NCBI GenBank assembly: GCA_025201845.1
Contig: MU603991.1
Coordinates: forward strand, 2,168 to 66,167
DNA: 64,000 bases
Source: Martensiomyces pterosporus
Lineage: Eukaryota > Kickxellomycota > Kickxellomycetes > Kickxellales > Kickxellaceae
Direction: 5' to 3'
Every line of letters begins with the position of its first letter. Position 1 is the first letter of the stretch. The notes under the pieces were generated by a model, which did not search any database, had not been told where the DNA came from, and worked only from the letters and a program-made list of their open reading frames with translations. This document shows, one piece after another, positions 9,641 to 18,600 of this stretch. The translations under genes and the position numbers were made by a program.

Positions 9641-10682
9641 ATGACTTTGCCACGGCAGGAGGACCAGCGACAACCAGCACGCCCTGTGCATGACATTCGC
9701 CCGGCAGCCACTGGCCAGACACCGCCCACGATGCCTATTGCTGGCCAGGCAGAGTTTATGCGAGGAGACCAGCCTGTGCCCGCACCTCACTTCCAGGCGT
9801 TTGCCGGTACATCACAGCGGGTGCCCATGCCGATGGCCATACTACCGGCCCAGGCAGCTCCATTTTCAGAGCGCGCCCTGCAAAGGGCACCAAAGATCCG
9901 CCATCCGAACCGGCCCCCATGCACCAAACCGTCAAAAACACTATATATCCGCAACCTCAATGAAAAGATCAAACCCCCTGTGCTGAAAAGCGCATTAGAG
10001 GCCCTCTTTGAGACGTATGGCGAAGTATTGGAGGTCCGTGTGCGCACCAGTGTGCGCATGCGTGGCCAGGCGTTCATAGCCTTCAAGCAGGAGGGCGATG
10101 CCGCCAGGGCGCACAGCGAGGTGCAGGGGTTTGCGCTGTTTGAAAAGCCCATGTTTATCGAGTTTGCACGTGTGCCATCCGATGCCACAGTCGCCAATGA
10201 AGGCGGTGATGTGGAGGAGCACAAAAGGCGCCGGATCGACGAGAGGGAAAAACGCGAGGAGGAGCTCGAGCAGCAGCGCAGGCAGCCACGGGCAGACGCA
10301 CCTCAGCTCTCGACAGCCGAGCTACCGAACAAGATCCTGTTCCTCCAGGGCCTACCCGCCGACATTGGTGCCCCGGAAATTGAGGGCGCCTTCAAGATGT
10401 TCCCTGGGTTTGTTGAGGTCCGAGCTCTCCACAGCCGAGCTACCGAACAAGATCCTGTTCCTCCAGGGCCTACCCGCCGACATTGGTGCCCCGGAAATTG
10501 AGGGCGCCTTCAAGATGTTCCCTGGGTTTGTTGAGGTCCGCTGGGTCTCCGTCAAGCCCGATGTTGCATTCGTGGAGTTTGAAGCCGACTTCCAGTCAGG
10601 AGCAGCCAAGGCAAGCCTTGGATCCCAATGGTCTCCGCGCCCAGACCAGCCGCCCGTCTCTGTCTCGTTTGCAAAGCACTAG
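9641..10682 (+). CDS. SNRPA: U1 small nuclear ribonucleoprotein A (U1A/U2B''-like), frame broken by a 118-bp tandem duplication
   Basis: Two RRM domains in the U1A layout. RRM1 has RNP2 LYIRNLNEKIK and RNP1 MRGQAFIAF. A charged Lys/Arg/Glu linker follows. RRM2 has RNP2 KILFLQGLPADIG, then FPGFVEV and RNP1 DVAFVEFEADF, ending VSVSFAKH. It would bind U1 snRNA stem-loop II in the spliceosome. The uninterrupted frame from ATG 9641 ends early at 10501, because bases 10305-10422 are repeated at 10423-10540 (118 bp, not a multiple of three). With one copy removed, RRM2 reads through to 10682 (307 aa). An in-frame ATG at 9491 is an alternative start, but the extra 50 residues do not resemble the family. 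Whether the gene works depends on whether the duplication is real. Confidence 0.8.
10305..10540 (+). repeat. 118-bp direct tandem duplication inside U1A RRM2
   Basis: Unit 1 is 10305-10422 and unit 2 is 10423-10540, with a single difference (G at 10312 against C at 10430). It begins AGCTCT and ends GAGGTCCG. It contains an AGGT near its end, the sequence pattern from which a tandem duplication can in principle create a new GT...AG intron. Confidence 0.97.
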
Positions 10683-10964
10683 CCAAGCCAGCCCCTGCTC
10701 TTGCCGCTGCCCCTATTTAATCAGGCATGATCGCCCTTCCAATTATTATTATCATATTGCTCCTGTGGAACGCGCTGCCTGGTGTTTTTCTGTCTGGCTC
10801 TGTTTCCTATGCAAATAGACGAGTGATTCGCCTTCAGTTCGTGCCTGTGCTTCTTTGCACCTCCTTTTCTGCTGAATCCATACTTACCCTGCCTTTCGCT
10901 GCTGCAAAAACGAGCGAATCAACATTTACAGCAGTCTGTGGACTTTGGAGGCAGTGGCCCTAAA

Positions 10965-13900
10965 ATGGACGTTTCAGCTGATATCGCGCCTTTGCACGGC
11001 ACTGCAGCAGCAGCAGCAGCACCGAGTGAGGCTGTAAGTGGAGGAATCGCGCTTGGGCTTTGGACGTCAACAAGCGCAGACATGGCTCTGCTCTACCGCT
11101 ACAACTCTCGGCTGCTTGAGATTCGTAATATGGCCATACCAGCGCCCGAGCTGCCTGAGGCACTCGCCACTCTGAGCACGACGCAGCTGCAAACCAGCTA
11201 TGGCGAAGAGCTGGAAATTTCACTGGTGACATCTGCAGTTTTGAACGACACCGTGCACTTTCTCGTTTATGTATGCGACGCTGTGTCAGAAGCAGGAAAG
11301 CTCTACGCATTCAACCCCTTCAGCCTTGCCATTTACCCCATACCCGCTGGACTGCCGAACAACATCTGCTCTCTTGGCGTGTCTGCGCCGTTCTGTGCGG
11401 GCAGTGGCAGCACCACAGAGTGGGAGTTTTCAGTCGCCTGCTTTGGCATGCCTGGAGGTAAGGTCCTGATAGGCAGCCTGACAATCGGCCAGGACGGGTC
11501 GCAGCTAACAGCTATCGAGTCGTGCCACCTTGATACGCCCGAGAGCAAAGTCACAAAGGTCTTTATGCAGCCAATGCCTGGCGCGGACGGCCGGGTGCTG
11601 GCCTTCCTTGGCCTGACGACCGGCCAGATTATCGCGCTTGAGTATAGCGCGTTTCGAACCCAGCGCGCCCGCATTGTCGGCGCGATTTCCAGCGGTGGCT
11701 CGTTGGGCCCGGTGGCACAAATCACAGCGCTAGCGATTGATGAGAGGCGCGTTGCTTTGTGTGCCGGGCATAACCCTGGCACACAAGAGGGCTCAGCGGC
11801 CGCTGTATCAGCACACCTTGTGTCTTTGAATAGCGGTGAGCGATCGGAACCAAGTCTACACACGGCGCATATTGGAGTAGCCTCATTCCAGGCCCCACAC
11901 CTTGATGAGGATTCGGCTGCCCAAGACGCGCGTGCAAAGCTGCTAGCAAGCGCATCGGTTGTGGACATGGCCATGCGTGACATGCGCAGTAGCATCGACT
12001 CGGCGGAGGGCCCCCAGGGCATAATCGTGTCTGCGCTAGCAAGCGCGTCGTCTGCCAGCAATAGCAGCAGCAACGAAAGCAAGCGCGCTCGTAATTTCAG
12101 CCGGCGGTCGCTGGCCCCAAGCGGCGCTGTGACGTGCGGTGTTCTTTGCACGTGGTCAATTGAGGCGCAGAGTTTGGTACTTGCTGGCTCTGTCAGCCAA
12201 ATTGCCACGCCGCCGGAGCAGATGCTTGGGATGCGTATCGCTGGCAAGTCTGCTCAAGTGGAGGTTGTTACCAGCAAGCACATCCTTGTTTGCGATGCGC
12301 TTGATGAGCGGTTCCGTCAGCCCCCAAGCCTCTCTTGCGGGATCGGGCTGCCCCTTGATGCCAGTGGATATGCGGGCTCTGCCAGCCGCTTCGCATACCA
12401 ACCCCGTATACGCAGTGCGCTTGCCGAGCAGCGCCGTCGCATGGACGGAGAGCTGTTTATCGACCTTCTCTTGCGCATGGCAGGCGTTGCTGGTGTTGGC
12501 TCCGCTAGCGCCTACCCACCAAGAACGCCTGCTGAGCAGCGCACCCTTGTCGAGCGCATTGGCTCCAGCGACCTCGATGACCTCAAACAGCACTGCATTG
12601 TTTACTACCTGCTCCTTGATCTGTCGGCAGACGCAGTTGTATCTGCACACGGGTCCTATATCGAGTCGAGCGATGAGTCCGCAATACCAAACAGCACGGC
12701 CGTAGCATACGCGCGCGATATGCTTGTTCCCAGGCACTTTGAGTATCTGATGCGCGGCTACTGGTTGATGGACCATGGCCAAACAGCTGCCGGTGTCTCG
12801 TACCTCGCTGATCCGTCGGTTATTGCCGACTGGGCGCCAAAGATCCTGCGGACAGCAGCTGCAAGCGGACTCTATCGCGAGGCGCGCCGGCTCTTGAGCA
12901 GCGCCACAGCGATGATGCAGCCAAAGCTCACTGCACAGCCCGAAGAGTCGTCTGTTGTTATGGATGTGCTACTGCACTGCGACCTCGGTGAGGCATTCGC
13001 CTTCCAGCGCCAAAAGGCGTCCATACCCGAGCTGCGGCACTCGCTTCTGGCGCAGCTGTTTGCCTTTGCACTCTCGCCGAATGTGCGTCGCAGCGTTATC
13101 GACCAGCTGGCCACGCTGCCATTCGACGACGACGAGGAAGTCGCGCTGGAGTCGCACTGCCTGCATCCAGATACGCCACCACATGCCAGGGACTTTTTGG
13201 CGCTCTACTATGTCAACAGGGGGCGCTACGTAGAGGCTATCCGGGTGTTCCAGGACATTGCCAAGAGCGAGGCGAGCCGGCCGTCCAACGAAGCGCAGAG
13301 GAGAAAGCGCGCCGAGCGCTCGGCAATGGTCAAAAACCTCATGATGCTGCTCCCAACGGCGCAGAGATGCGTTGTCGACGAGCTCGACTCTGCCCCGACA
13401 GCAGACAGCGCCGCTGTGCATAAGGAGCCGCACTCGCCAGGAAGAGTAGCTGCTAGGGAGCCTGCAAGCATGGATGTCGACAGCAGCATGCCAGGCAATG
13501 TACGCGAAGGTGCCGGGAGCTCCACCCCTGGAAAAGGATCGTCCACGCTGGCGAGGCTGTCGCCAAACGCACCACTTAGCGCGTCCAAGGCGTCGCGCCA
13601 ACTCAGACCCGTGGTCGGTGTGCATGGCAATCAGCACGGCCCATCCCACGCTCTGGTGCGTGTTCTGATGAGGCAGATGGCTGCTACTAAGCCGGGTTCT
13701 GCTCAGAGCACTGGTGGTCACATTGGTGGCGCCTCTTCCTCTGCCACCCACCTGCCCTCTGCTCGTGCGCCAAAACTGGTACCAGAATCGGGAGCAGCAG
13801 CAACGCCTAAGCGCAGCAATGCTGCCCATGCTGCCACCGATGGCCAGACACAGCCGCTAGGTACAGGCCACGCAGCAACACCAGAGCCAAAGCCGTTGGC

Positions 13901-14816
13901 AATGGCCACTCCCTGGAAAACGCCGATGACGTCGCTCCCGAATCGCGCCAAGGCCGCGCAGCCATCAGCCGATGGCGCTTTGCGTGATGAGAGCCCCACC
14001 AGGACCGCTGCTACTGCCGCTGCGCAGTCGAACACGCTGACGCTCGCTGCCAGCTCCCCTAGATCGAGGATGCATGTGCCGTTTTCTGGGCCGCCATCCA
14101 CGCCCCGCCAGAACGCGGCTGCGACTGCCGCTGCAACTGCGACTACAACCTCGTACTCTGAAACCCCGTCACGGAATGCTGCTTCCTCATCTTCGAATGC
14201 CGGCCAAACCCCCGGCCGTAGCGTTCTGGCCAAGGCACCATCCGCTGCGGATACCCCGCTGATCAACAAGAGGGTGCCCGGTGGCTTCCCGCTAGGAGAC
14301 AGCCCCAGCCGCTCTCCATTCGAGAGGGCTAGGCAAAAGCCGCTCGCTCAAAATCAAAGAGCGGCTGCAAACGACAGCACTGATGTGCGCCAAGCACGCC
14401 ATGCAAGCAAGAGTCTGGCAGACAGAAGGGTCGCTCGAAAGAGCTCAGAGGAAGGCGCGCAGCGGTACAGCCTGCGACACCGTGCCACGCCGTCTTCCCA
14501 TGAGTCCGACGAGGAGAAAGCAGCAGTGAGCTCTGGTGGCAGATCTGGCCCACCAGCGCATGCCGGGGGATCTGGCAACAAGGAGCTGCCTGGGTCCTTC
14601 CCCATGGCCAAGAAGCCCCAGCAGTCGCCTCAGTCCCAGCCCAAGGCCCACAAGATCGCCAAGCCCTCAAAGTCTCGCTCGACAAAGAAAAAGAGCAGCA
14701 GCAGCACGCGCGACTCGGCAGCGGATTCTGGCAAGAAGAGCGCTCGTGGCTTTGAGCGAGCGGCCAGCGCGACAGGACCAACTTCGTCGGCGCCGCGGAC
14801 TCGCAAGCGCAAATAA
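10965..14816 (+). CDS. ELYS: ELYS/MEL-28-like nucleoporin with N-terminal propeller-like region
   Basis: Intronless, 1283 aa, starting at ATG 10965 (MDVSADIAPL). Residues about 30-500 are beta-rich with repeated hydrophobic/Gly strands, consistent with an ELYS N-terminal beta-propeller. Residues about 540-830 carry the alpha-helical ELYS domain (LKQHCIVYYLLLDL; FEYLMRGYWLMDHGQTAAG; ADWAPKILRTAAASGLYREA; RDFLALYYVNRGRYVEAIRVF). The rest is Ser/Pro/Lys/Arg-rich, with PGGFPLGDSPSRSPFERAR, RYSLRHRATPSSH and a basic KKKSSSS-type tail, like the chromatin-binding disordered tail of animal ELYS. ELYS recruits the Nup107-160 complex to chromatin and pores. Fungal homologues known to me are often much shorter. 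The domain assignment is by pattern, without alignment. Confidence 0.72.
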   Translation: MDVSADIAPLHGTAAAAAAPSEAVSGGIALGLWTSTSADMALLYRYNSRLLEIRNMAIPAPELPEALATLSTTQLQTSYGEELEISLVTSAVLNDTVHFLVYVCDAVSEAGKLYAFNPFSLAIYPIPAGLPNNICSLGVSAPFCAGSGSTTEWEFSVACFGMPGGKVLIGSLTIGQDGSQLTAIESCHLDTPESKVTKVFMQPMPGADGRVLAFLGLTTGQIIALEYSAFRTQRARIVGAISSGGSLGPVAQITALAIDERRVALCAGHNPGTQEGSAAAVSAHLVSLNSGERSEPSLHTAHIGVASFQAPHLDEDSAAQDARAKLLASASVVDMAMRDMRSSIDSAEGPQGIIVSALASASSASNSSSNESKRARNFSRRSLAPSGAVTCGVLCTWSIEAQSLVLAGSVSQIATPPEQMLGMRIAGKSAQVEVVTSKHILVCDALDERFRQPPSLSCGIGLPLDASGYAGSASRFAYQPRIRSALAEQRRRMDGELFIDLLLRMAGVAGVGSASAYPPRTPAEQRTLVERIGSSDLDDLKQHCIVYYLLLDLSADAVVSAHGSYIESSDESAIPNSTAVAYARDMLVPRHFEYLMRGYWLMDHGQTAAGVSYLADPSVIADWAPKILRTAAASGLYREARRLLSSATAMMQPKLTAQPEESSVVMDVLLHCDLGEAFAFQRQKASIPELRHSLLAQLFAFALSPNVRRSVIDQLATLPFDDDEEVALESHCLHPDTPPHARDFLALYYVNRGRYVEAIRVFQDIAKSEASRPSNEAQRRKRAERSAMVKNLMMLLPTAQRCVVDELDSAPTADSAAVHKEPHSPGRVAAREPASMDVDSSMPGNVREGAGSSTPGKGSSTLARLSPNAPLSASKASRQLRPVVGVHGNQHGPSHALVRVLMRQMAATKPGSAQSTGGHIGGASSSATHLPSARAPKLVPESGAAATPKRSNAAHAATDGQTQPLGTGHAATPEPKPLAMATPWKTPMTSLPNRAKAAQPSADGALRDESPTRTAATAAAQSNTLTLAASSPRSRMHVPFSGPPSTPRQNAAATAAATATTTSYSETPSRNAASSSSNAGQTPGRSVLAKAPSAADTPLINKRVPGGFPLGDSPSRSPFERARQKPLAQNQRAAANDSTDVRQARHASKSLADRRVARKSSEEGAQRYSLRHRATPSSHESDEEKAAVSSGGRSGPPAHAGGSGNKELPGSFPMAKKPQQSPQSQPKAHKIAKPSKSRSTKKKSSSSTRDSAADSGKKSARGFERAASATGPTSSAPRTRKRK

Positions 14817-15047
14817 AACAGCCGTGGCCAGCGGCGATAGCTCCAGCTCAGCCAGCCAGCCGTTCTTTCTCTTGTCGCTTCTATTAGCTCGCTCGCTCTG
14901 GCTAGCATGTGCACAGAATAAATTGGGGAAGAGTCGCTCGGTTTTCATATCCACCAGTGTGCTGGTGGTGCTTTTATTGGCAAGGCTGCAGAACAGCCTG
15001 ATGGGAGTCGGAAAGTGCTATGTGCAACACGCTGGCGCAGTCCTGTG

Positions 15048-17120
15048 CTATTCGTTTCCAATGACAGCAAGCAGATCAACGTGCTTGCCGCCAAGGTTTG
15101 TGAGTCCAAGGTATCCAGCGCACTCGCGCTGGATCTCCAGAACGAACAGGATCAGCGTAATGAACAGGTTGTTCCTGTTGGCAGTGACGTCGTAGAAGGA
15201 GCCCTTGACGATAAGACAAAAGTGAGGTCTCTTGCGCGCCACCTGGACAATCTGAACGGGCAGGTTATTATCAGGCTTGCGGTCGAGCTGGAGGACGTAG
15301 CGGTCGGTGAACGGGTGGCGCGTGTTTTGCACAGGAGGCATTGTCTGGTCCATGAACACGCAGAACAGGTGGAACAGAAGCTGCGCATCGGTAGGGTGCA
15401 CGGCAGGGCTCCAGCGCTGCTCCTGAGCAGTGCTGGCGCTGCTGTCTGCAGCAGCGGTGGCCGAGTCGCTGCTAGGAATATAGCTGCCTCCGCCATCAAA
15501 GGTGTAAGCCGGGAGGGCCCCGCTTTGCGCAAGAGTGTGAACACGCTGGACGATATAGTCTCTGCAGCTGGCCCCGGGAACAAGCAGATACTTCTCAAGC
15601 GCCATGCGCTCCTTGGTCTGCGGAAGATCGCCATATCTCATAGACAGCTCAACTAGGCTCTGCGGGATGCCCTGTGTGTTCTGGGCAGGCTGCTGCTGGC
15701 CAAAAGACGACAGCCCGCTCCCAAAGCCGCCCCCCAGAGCAGTGGGGCGGAATCCCGAGCCAAAGGCGCCTTGGCCAAGCAGCCCTGTGCCAGAGCCTGT
15801 CGATGCGCCGGCCTTTGCTTGCTCAAGCGCGGCTGTGTCAAGCACCGCCCTCCTGCAAGACAGGTGGCCAAGGCCGTTTTGGCTGAAAAGCGCATCCAGC
15901 TCGTCGATTTGCTTGCAAAGCGGGCGCAGCAGGTGGCGGACAAACCAGGAGTGCATGTTCTCGATCCAGTCCAGGATCTCGCGCTCTACGCCGTACTTCT
16001 CCAGCACCTCGTGCGGCTCGAGGTATTCGACATCGCCTGAAACCCGATCCTTGCTTGATCCCTTGGTGCCCTCGCTGCCATGTGCACGGCTGACAGGTGT
16101 AGCTGTCTGGTAAACCCCAAAAGCCGGCTGGCTGCGCAGATGCTGCTGTAGAGGCGTGGCAGCTCCAGGGTCGTTGATACCATACCGGCTTACTGGCAAG
16201 CGAGGCGTAGCCATCGGCATGTCTCCAACGCGATCGCGCGGGTAAGGGGCAGACAGCACATAGCCATCAGCAGGGTGTGTCCGGGTAGGTGTCGTCAGGC
16301 TGTTGTCCGTGATGCTGCTTGTCCCCGGGACCTTCTTCAGGACCTGAGTCAGCGTGAGCACGTCGCTATCAGTTGAGTAGTCAGTGTGGCCCGCGCCTAC
16401 CGAGAGAGAGACCGGGGATCGCAGCGAGTGAGGCGTGGTTTTGCTGCCGCTTGGCGTAGTTGCTCCAGCGCCCCTGATCGGAGTGCGCCGGCGAGACTCG
16501 ATGTCTGTGACAGAGCCTGGAGTCTGTCTTCTTGCCGACGATTTGGAGGGCGTCATCCTTGGCGCGCTTAGCGGGGTGGCGCTCGATGTCGATGCGGCTT
16601 GCGAATCAAGTCCAATGCGCCGTCTTTGGCTGGGCGTCATCGCAAAGTCAGTATACTCGTTCTTTGGCTGTAGCAGGCACCACACAGCCTCCCCGATGTT
16701 GTAGGCAAGGACCGCAAGCCCCAGCCATTCCAATGACGACCACACATACAATGGTATTCCGGCTGCAAGGCCAACGCTCTTTATCTGGCGGTAAACGCCT
16801 GTCTGTGAGCACCAAGCGAGGACGATGAGGCTCGCTACGTTCCACCTTAGCCTCATTGCGCTGTGCCGCTCGCTCGGCTGGCACGCCCTATCATCCAGCA
16901 CCCTCTGCGCCTCTGGGTTGAACCACCTCCCTTTGGGCGAAAACACAGCGCCCGAATTTGGCTGAGATGCAGGCTGCTGATTTTGCTGCTCTCTGGCTGG
17001 CGTGCCAGCCTGTGCATAGTCCTGCTGGTACTTTACTGGCGTCTTGAACGGCGATGCCAACGAGGCCGCATTTGCAGGGGTCCCAGCGGCTCTCCGAACT
17101 GGGGTGCGCATGCCCTCCAT
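15048..17120 (-). CDS. TMEM209: TMEM209 family (CytochromB561_N) nuclear-envelope membrane protein
   Basis: 690 aa, intronless. The start at ATG 17120 (MEGMRTPVRR) was chosen because the frame upstream is promoter sequence with only a GTG start. The N-terminus is rich in TP motifs (TPVRR, FKTPVKY, AGTPAR), then two hydrophobic segments follow (NVASLIVLAWCS; GIPLYVWSSLEWLGLAVLAY). A long Ser/Thr/Pro region with many TP/SP sites ends in the conserved C-terminal domain: LDWIENMHSWFVRHLLRPL, KYLLVPGASCRDYIVQRVHT, FHLFCVFMDQ, FCLIVKGSFYDVTANRNNLF. Human TMEM209 sits in the nuclear envelope and contacts nucleoporins. The many TP sites suggest cell-cycle phosphorylation (inference). It is convergent with ELYS, 231 bp between stops; an AATAAA lies near 14918. 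Confidence 0.75.
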   Translation of the reverse strand: MEGMRTPVRRAAGTPANAASLASPFKTPVKYQQDYAQAGTPAREQQNQQPASQPNSGAVFSPKGRWFNPEAQRVLDDRACQPSERHSAMRLRWNVASLIVLAWCSQTGVYRQIKSVGLAAGIPLYVWSSLEWLGLAVLAYNIGEAVWCLLQPKNEYTDFAMTPSQRRRIGLDSQAASTSSATPLSAPRMTPSKSSARRQTPGSVTDIESRRRTPIRGAGATTPSGSKTTPHSLRSPVSLSVGAGHTDYSTDSDVLTLTQVLKKVPGTSSITDNSLTTPTRTHPADGYVLSAPYPRDRVGDMPMATPRLPVSRYGINDPGAATPLQQHLRSQPAFGVYQTATPVSRAHGSEGTKGSSKDRVSGDVEYLEPHEVLEKYGVEREILDWIENMHSWFVRHLLRPLCKQIDELDALFSQNGLGHLSCRRAVLDTAALEQAKAGASTGSGTGLLGQGAFGSGFRPTALGGGFGSGLSSFGQQQPAQNTQGIPQSLVELSMRYGDLPQTKERMALEKYLLVPGASCRDYIVQRVHTLAQSGALPAYTFDGGGSYIPSSDSATAAADSSASTAQEQRWSPAVHPTDAQLLFHLFCVFMDQTMPPVQNTRHPFTDRYVLQLDRKPDNNLPVQIVQVARKRPHFCLIVKGSFYDVTANRNNLFITLILFVLEIQRECAGYLGLTNLGGKHVDLLAVIGNE

Positions 17121-17546
17121 CCTTCGCGGGGCTAGAAGCTCTGAATTTTGCACAAATGAAACGCCAAGCGGGTGAAGTATACAGCAGGCAAGTGGCGGCT
17201 GTTCTGCAATGACAGCCCGCAAATGAAGGCCAAGGATGCAATAAGATTGTAAAGCGAGCAGATACAAAGGGGAGACGCAGAGAAGCAAAGAAGCAAAAGC
17301 GGGAGGAGGAAATGCTTCGCTGGACAATGGCTGGCTGTATTTGCAGCAGACCACAGATTTGCTTGCCACTTGTTTTTTTTCAAGCCGGCTCGGCTTTTCC
17401 AGCTCGCAGAGCTACATGCACCGTCCCAAATGTCCACAACTCGCGTGGCACGAGGCTGTGCGAGCTGGGGCTGCGAAAAGAGCCTCGTTTCGCCGCATCC
17501 ACGCCTCAGCAACTATCCTCTGCTATTTTCTACCTTTCCACTCAAC
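17121..17546. promoter_or_regulatory. Divergent promoter region TMEM209 / SNU23
   Basis: 426 bp between two start codons facing away from each other. It contains a T-run at about 17373-17380 and pyrimidine-rich sequence before the SNU23 ATG. No convincing TATA box in the correct position for either gene. Confidence 0.4.
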
Positions 17547-18471
17547 ATGGAGAAGAACGCGTATGGCGGGCAAAAGGTATCTCGGCTAGCCAGCTACCAG
17601 TATATAAAAGGACCGAGCGCCACCATGCCCTTTGGGCAGCAGTCACTAAAACAGGCAGCAGTCTACAATATGTTCAGCTGTAGAAAGCAGCCGAGTTCAG
17701 GCGTAAATGGGATGACGATGTGTTCGACAAGAAGGCGCGCGAGAGAGACCGCCAGATCAAGGAGGACGAGGAGGACGAGGAGCGGAGACGCAAGGGGCTG
17801 AAACCCCGTGCTCATAGCAAAGCACCCGCACAGGACAGAGAGCTATTGCAGGCTCGCAAACATGCCGTCAAACTTGACGAAATGGTTGGAAAAGTCCAGG
17901 TCGTTCAGTCATCATCCTCGGCGTCGAAGCAGCCTGGATTTTACTGTAAAGTGTGCGACGTCACAGTCAAGGACAGCCTGAGCTATCTGGATCATATTAA
18001 CGGGAAAAACCGTAAGTAGACTTTTGCCAAGCGATACGGCGAAGGTGCCCAGGGCAGCACATGGTGTTGTGCAAGTGCGAGTTCCACACGAGGAAACGCC
18101 CTGGCTGGTGCTAACGACATAGAGAAATGCACGCTTTGTTCTGCTGTGCCTGTGTGGGTGTAGATCAACGAATCCTCAACCGATCCATGAAGGTTGCTAC
18201 AGAGACAGTGGAGGATGTCAGAGCAAAGCTGGAGTCGCTACGCAAGAAGAAGACGCAGGAGCAGACAAAAGGAGAGTACGACTTCCACAAGCAAGTGCAA
18301 GCACAAGAGGCAATAGACAGGGAGAAAAGGCAGCGGCGTAAAGAGGCTCGAAAACGATACCAATCCGCCAAGAAGCATTCAACTGAAGCAGGGGACCAGG
18401 ACCAGGACCAGGACTATGACGAGATGGCGGCTGTGATGGGGTTCTCTGGGTTTGACTCGAGCAAGAAATGA
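17547..18471 (+). CDS. SNU23: SNU23/ZMAT2, U4/U6.U5 tri-snRNP zinc-finger protein, three exons
   Basis: Exons 17547-17576, 17684-18011 and 18164-18471 give 221 aa in frame. The second junction rebuilds LDHINGKNHQR, which completes a U1-type C2H2 finger (YCKVCDVTVKDSLSYLDHIN, then GKNH). FRRKWDDD near the N-terminus and DYDEMAAVMGFSGFDSSKK at the end are diagnostic of ZMAT2/Snu23. The middle is Lys/Glu/Arg-rich helix. Introns end in TGTAG; the second has a CTAAC branch sequence. The first exon is very short (10 codons). Its acceptor (TAG at 17681-17683) was chosen because it keeps EFRRKW in frame; other AGs a few bases away cannot be excluded. Role: joins the tri-snRNP near the 5' splice site for spliceosome activation. 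Confidence 0.9.
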
Positions 18472-18600
18472 GGGCTGCTTTTGGCTGTGCGGCAAAGTGC
18501 GAGAATACATTCTGAGCATGTGCAAAACATTTAAAAGACGTAGCTTGTGAAAACATAATAAAAGGAGCATACATGTCCATTGAACAACAGAGAAGCAATG

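Noticed and set aside
10418..10535. Annotating the duplicated U1A unit as a normal intron
   Set aside because: Donor GTCCGA, acceptor GAG and lack of CTAAY differ from every other intron in the window. Kept as a hypothesis in the findings only.
17601..17626. TATATAAAAG followed by a perfect-looking GCCACCATG
   Set aside because: Lies inside SNU23 intron 1, only 14 bp separate the two, and the frame from this ATG does not match SNU23 exon 2.
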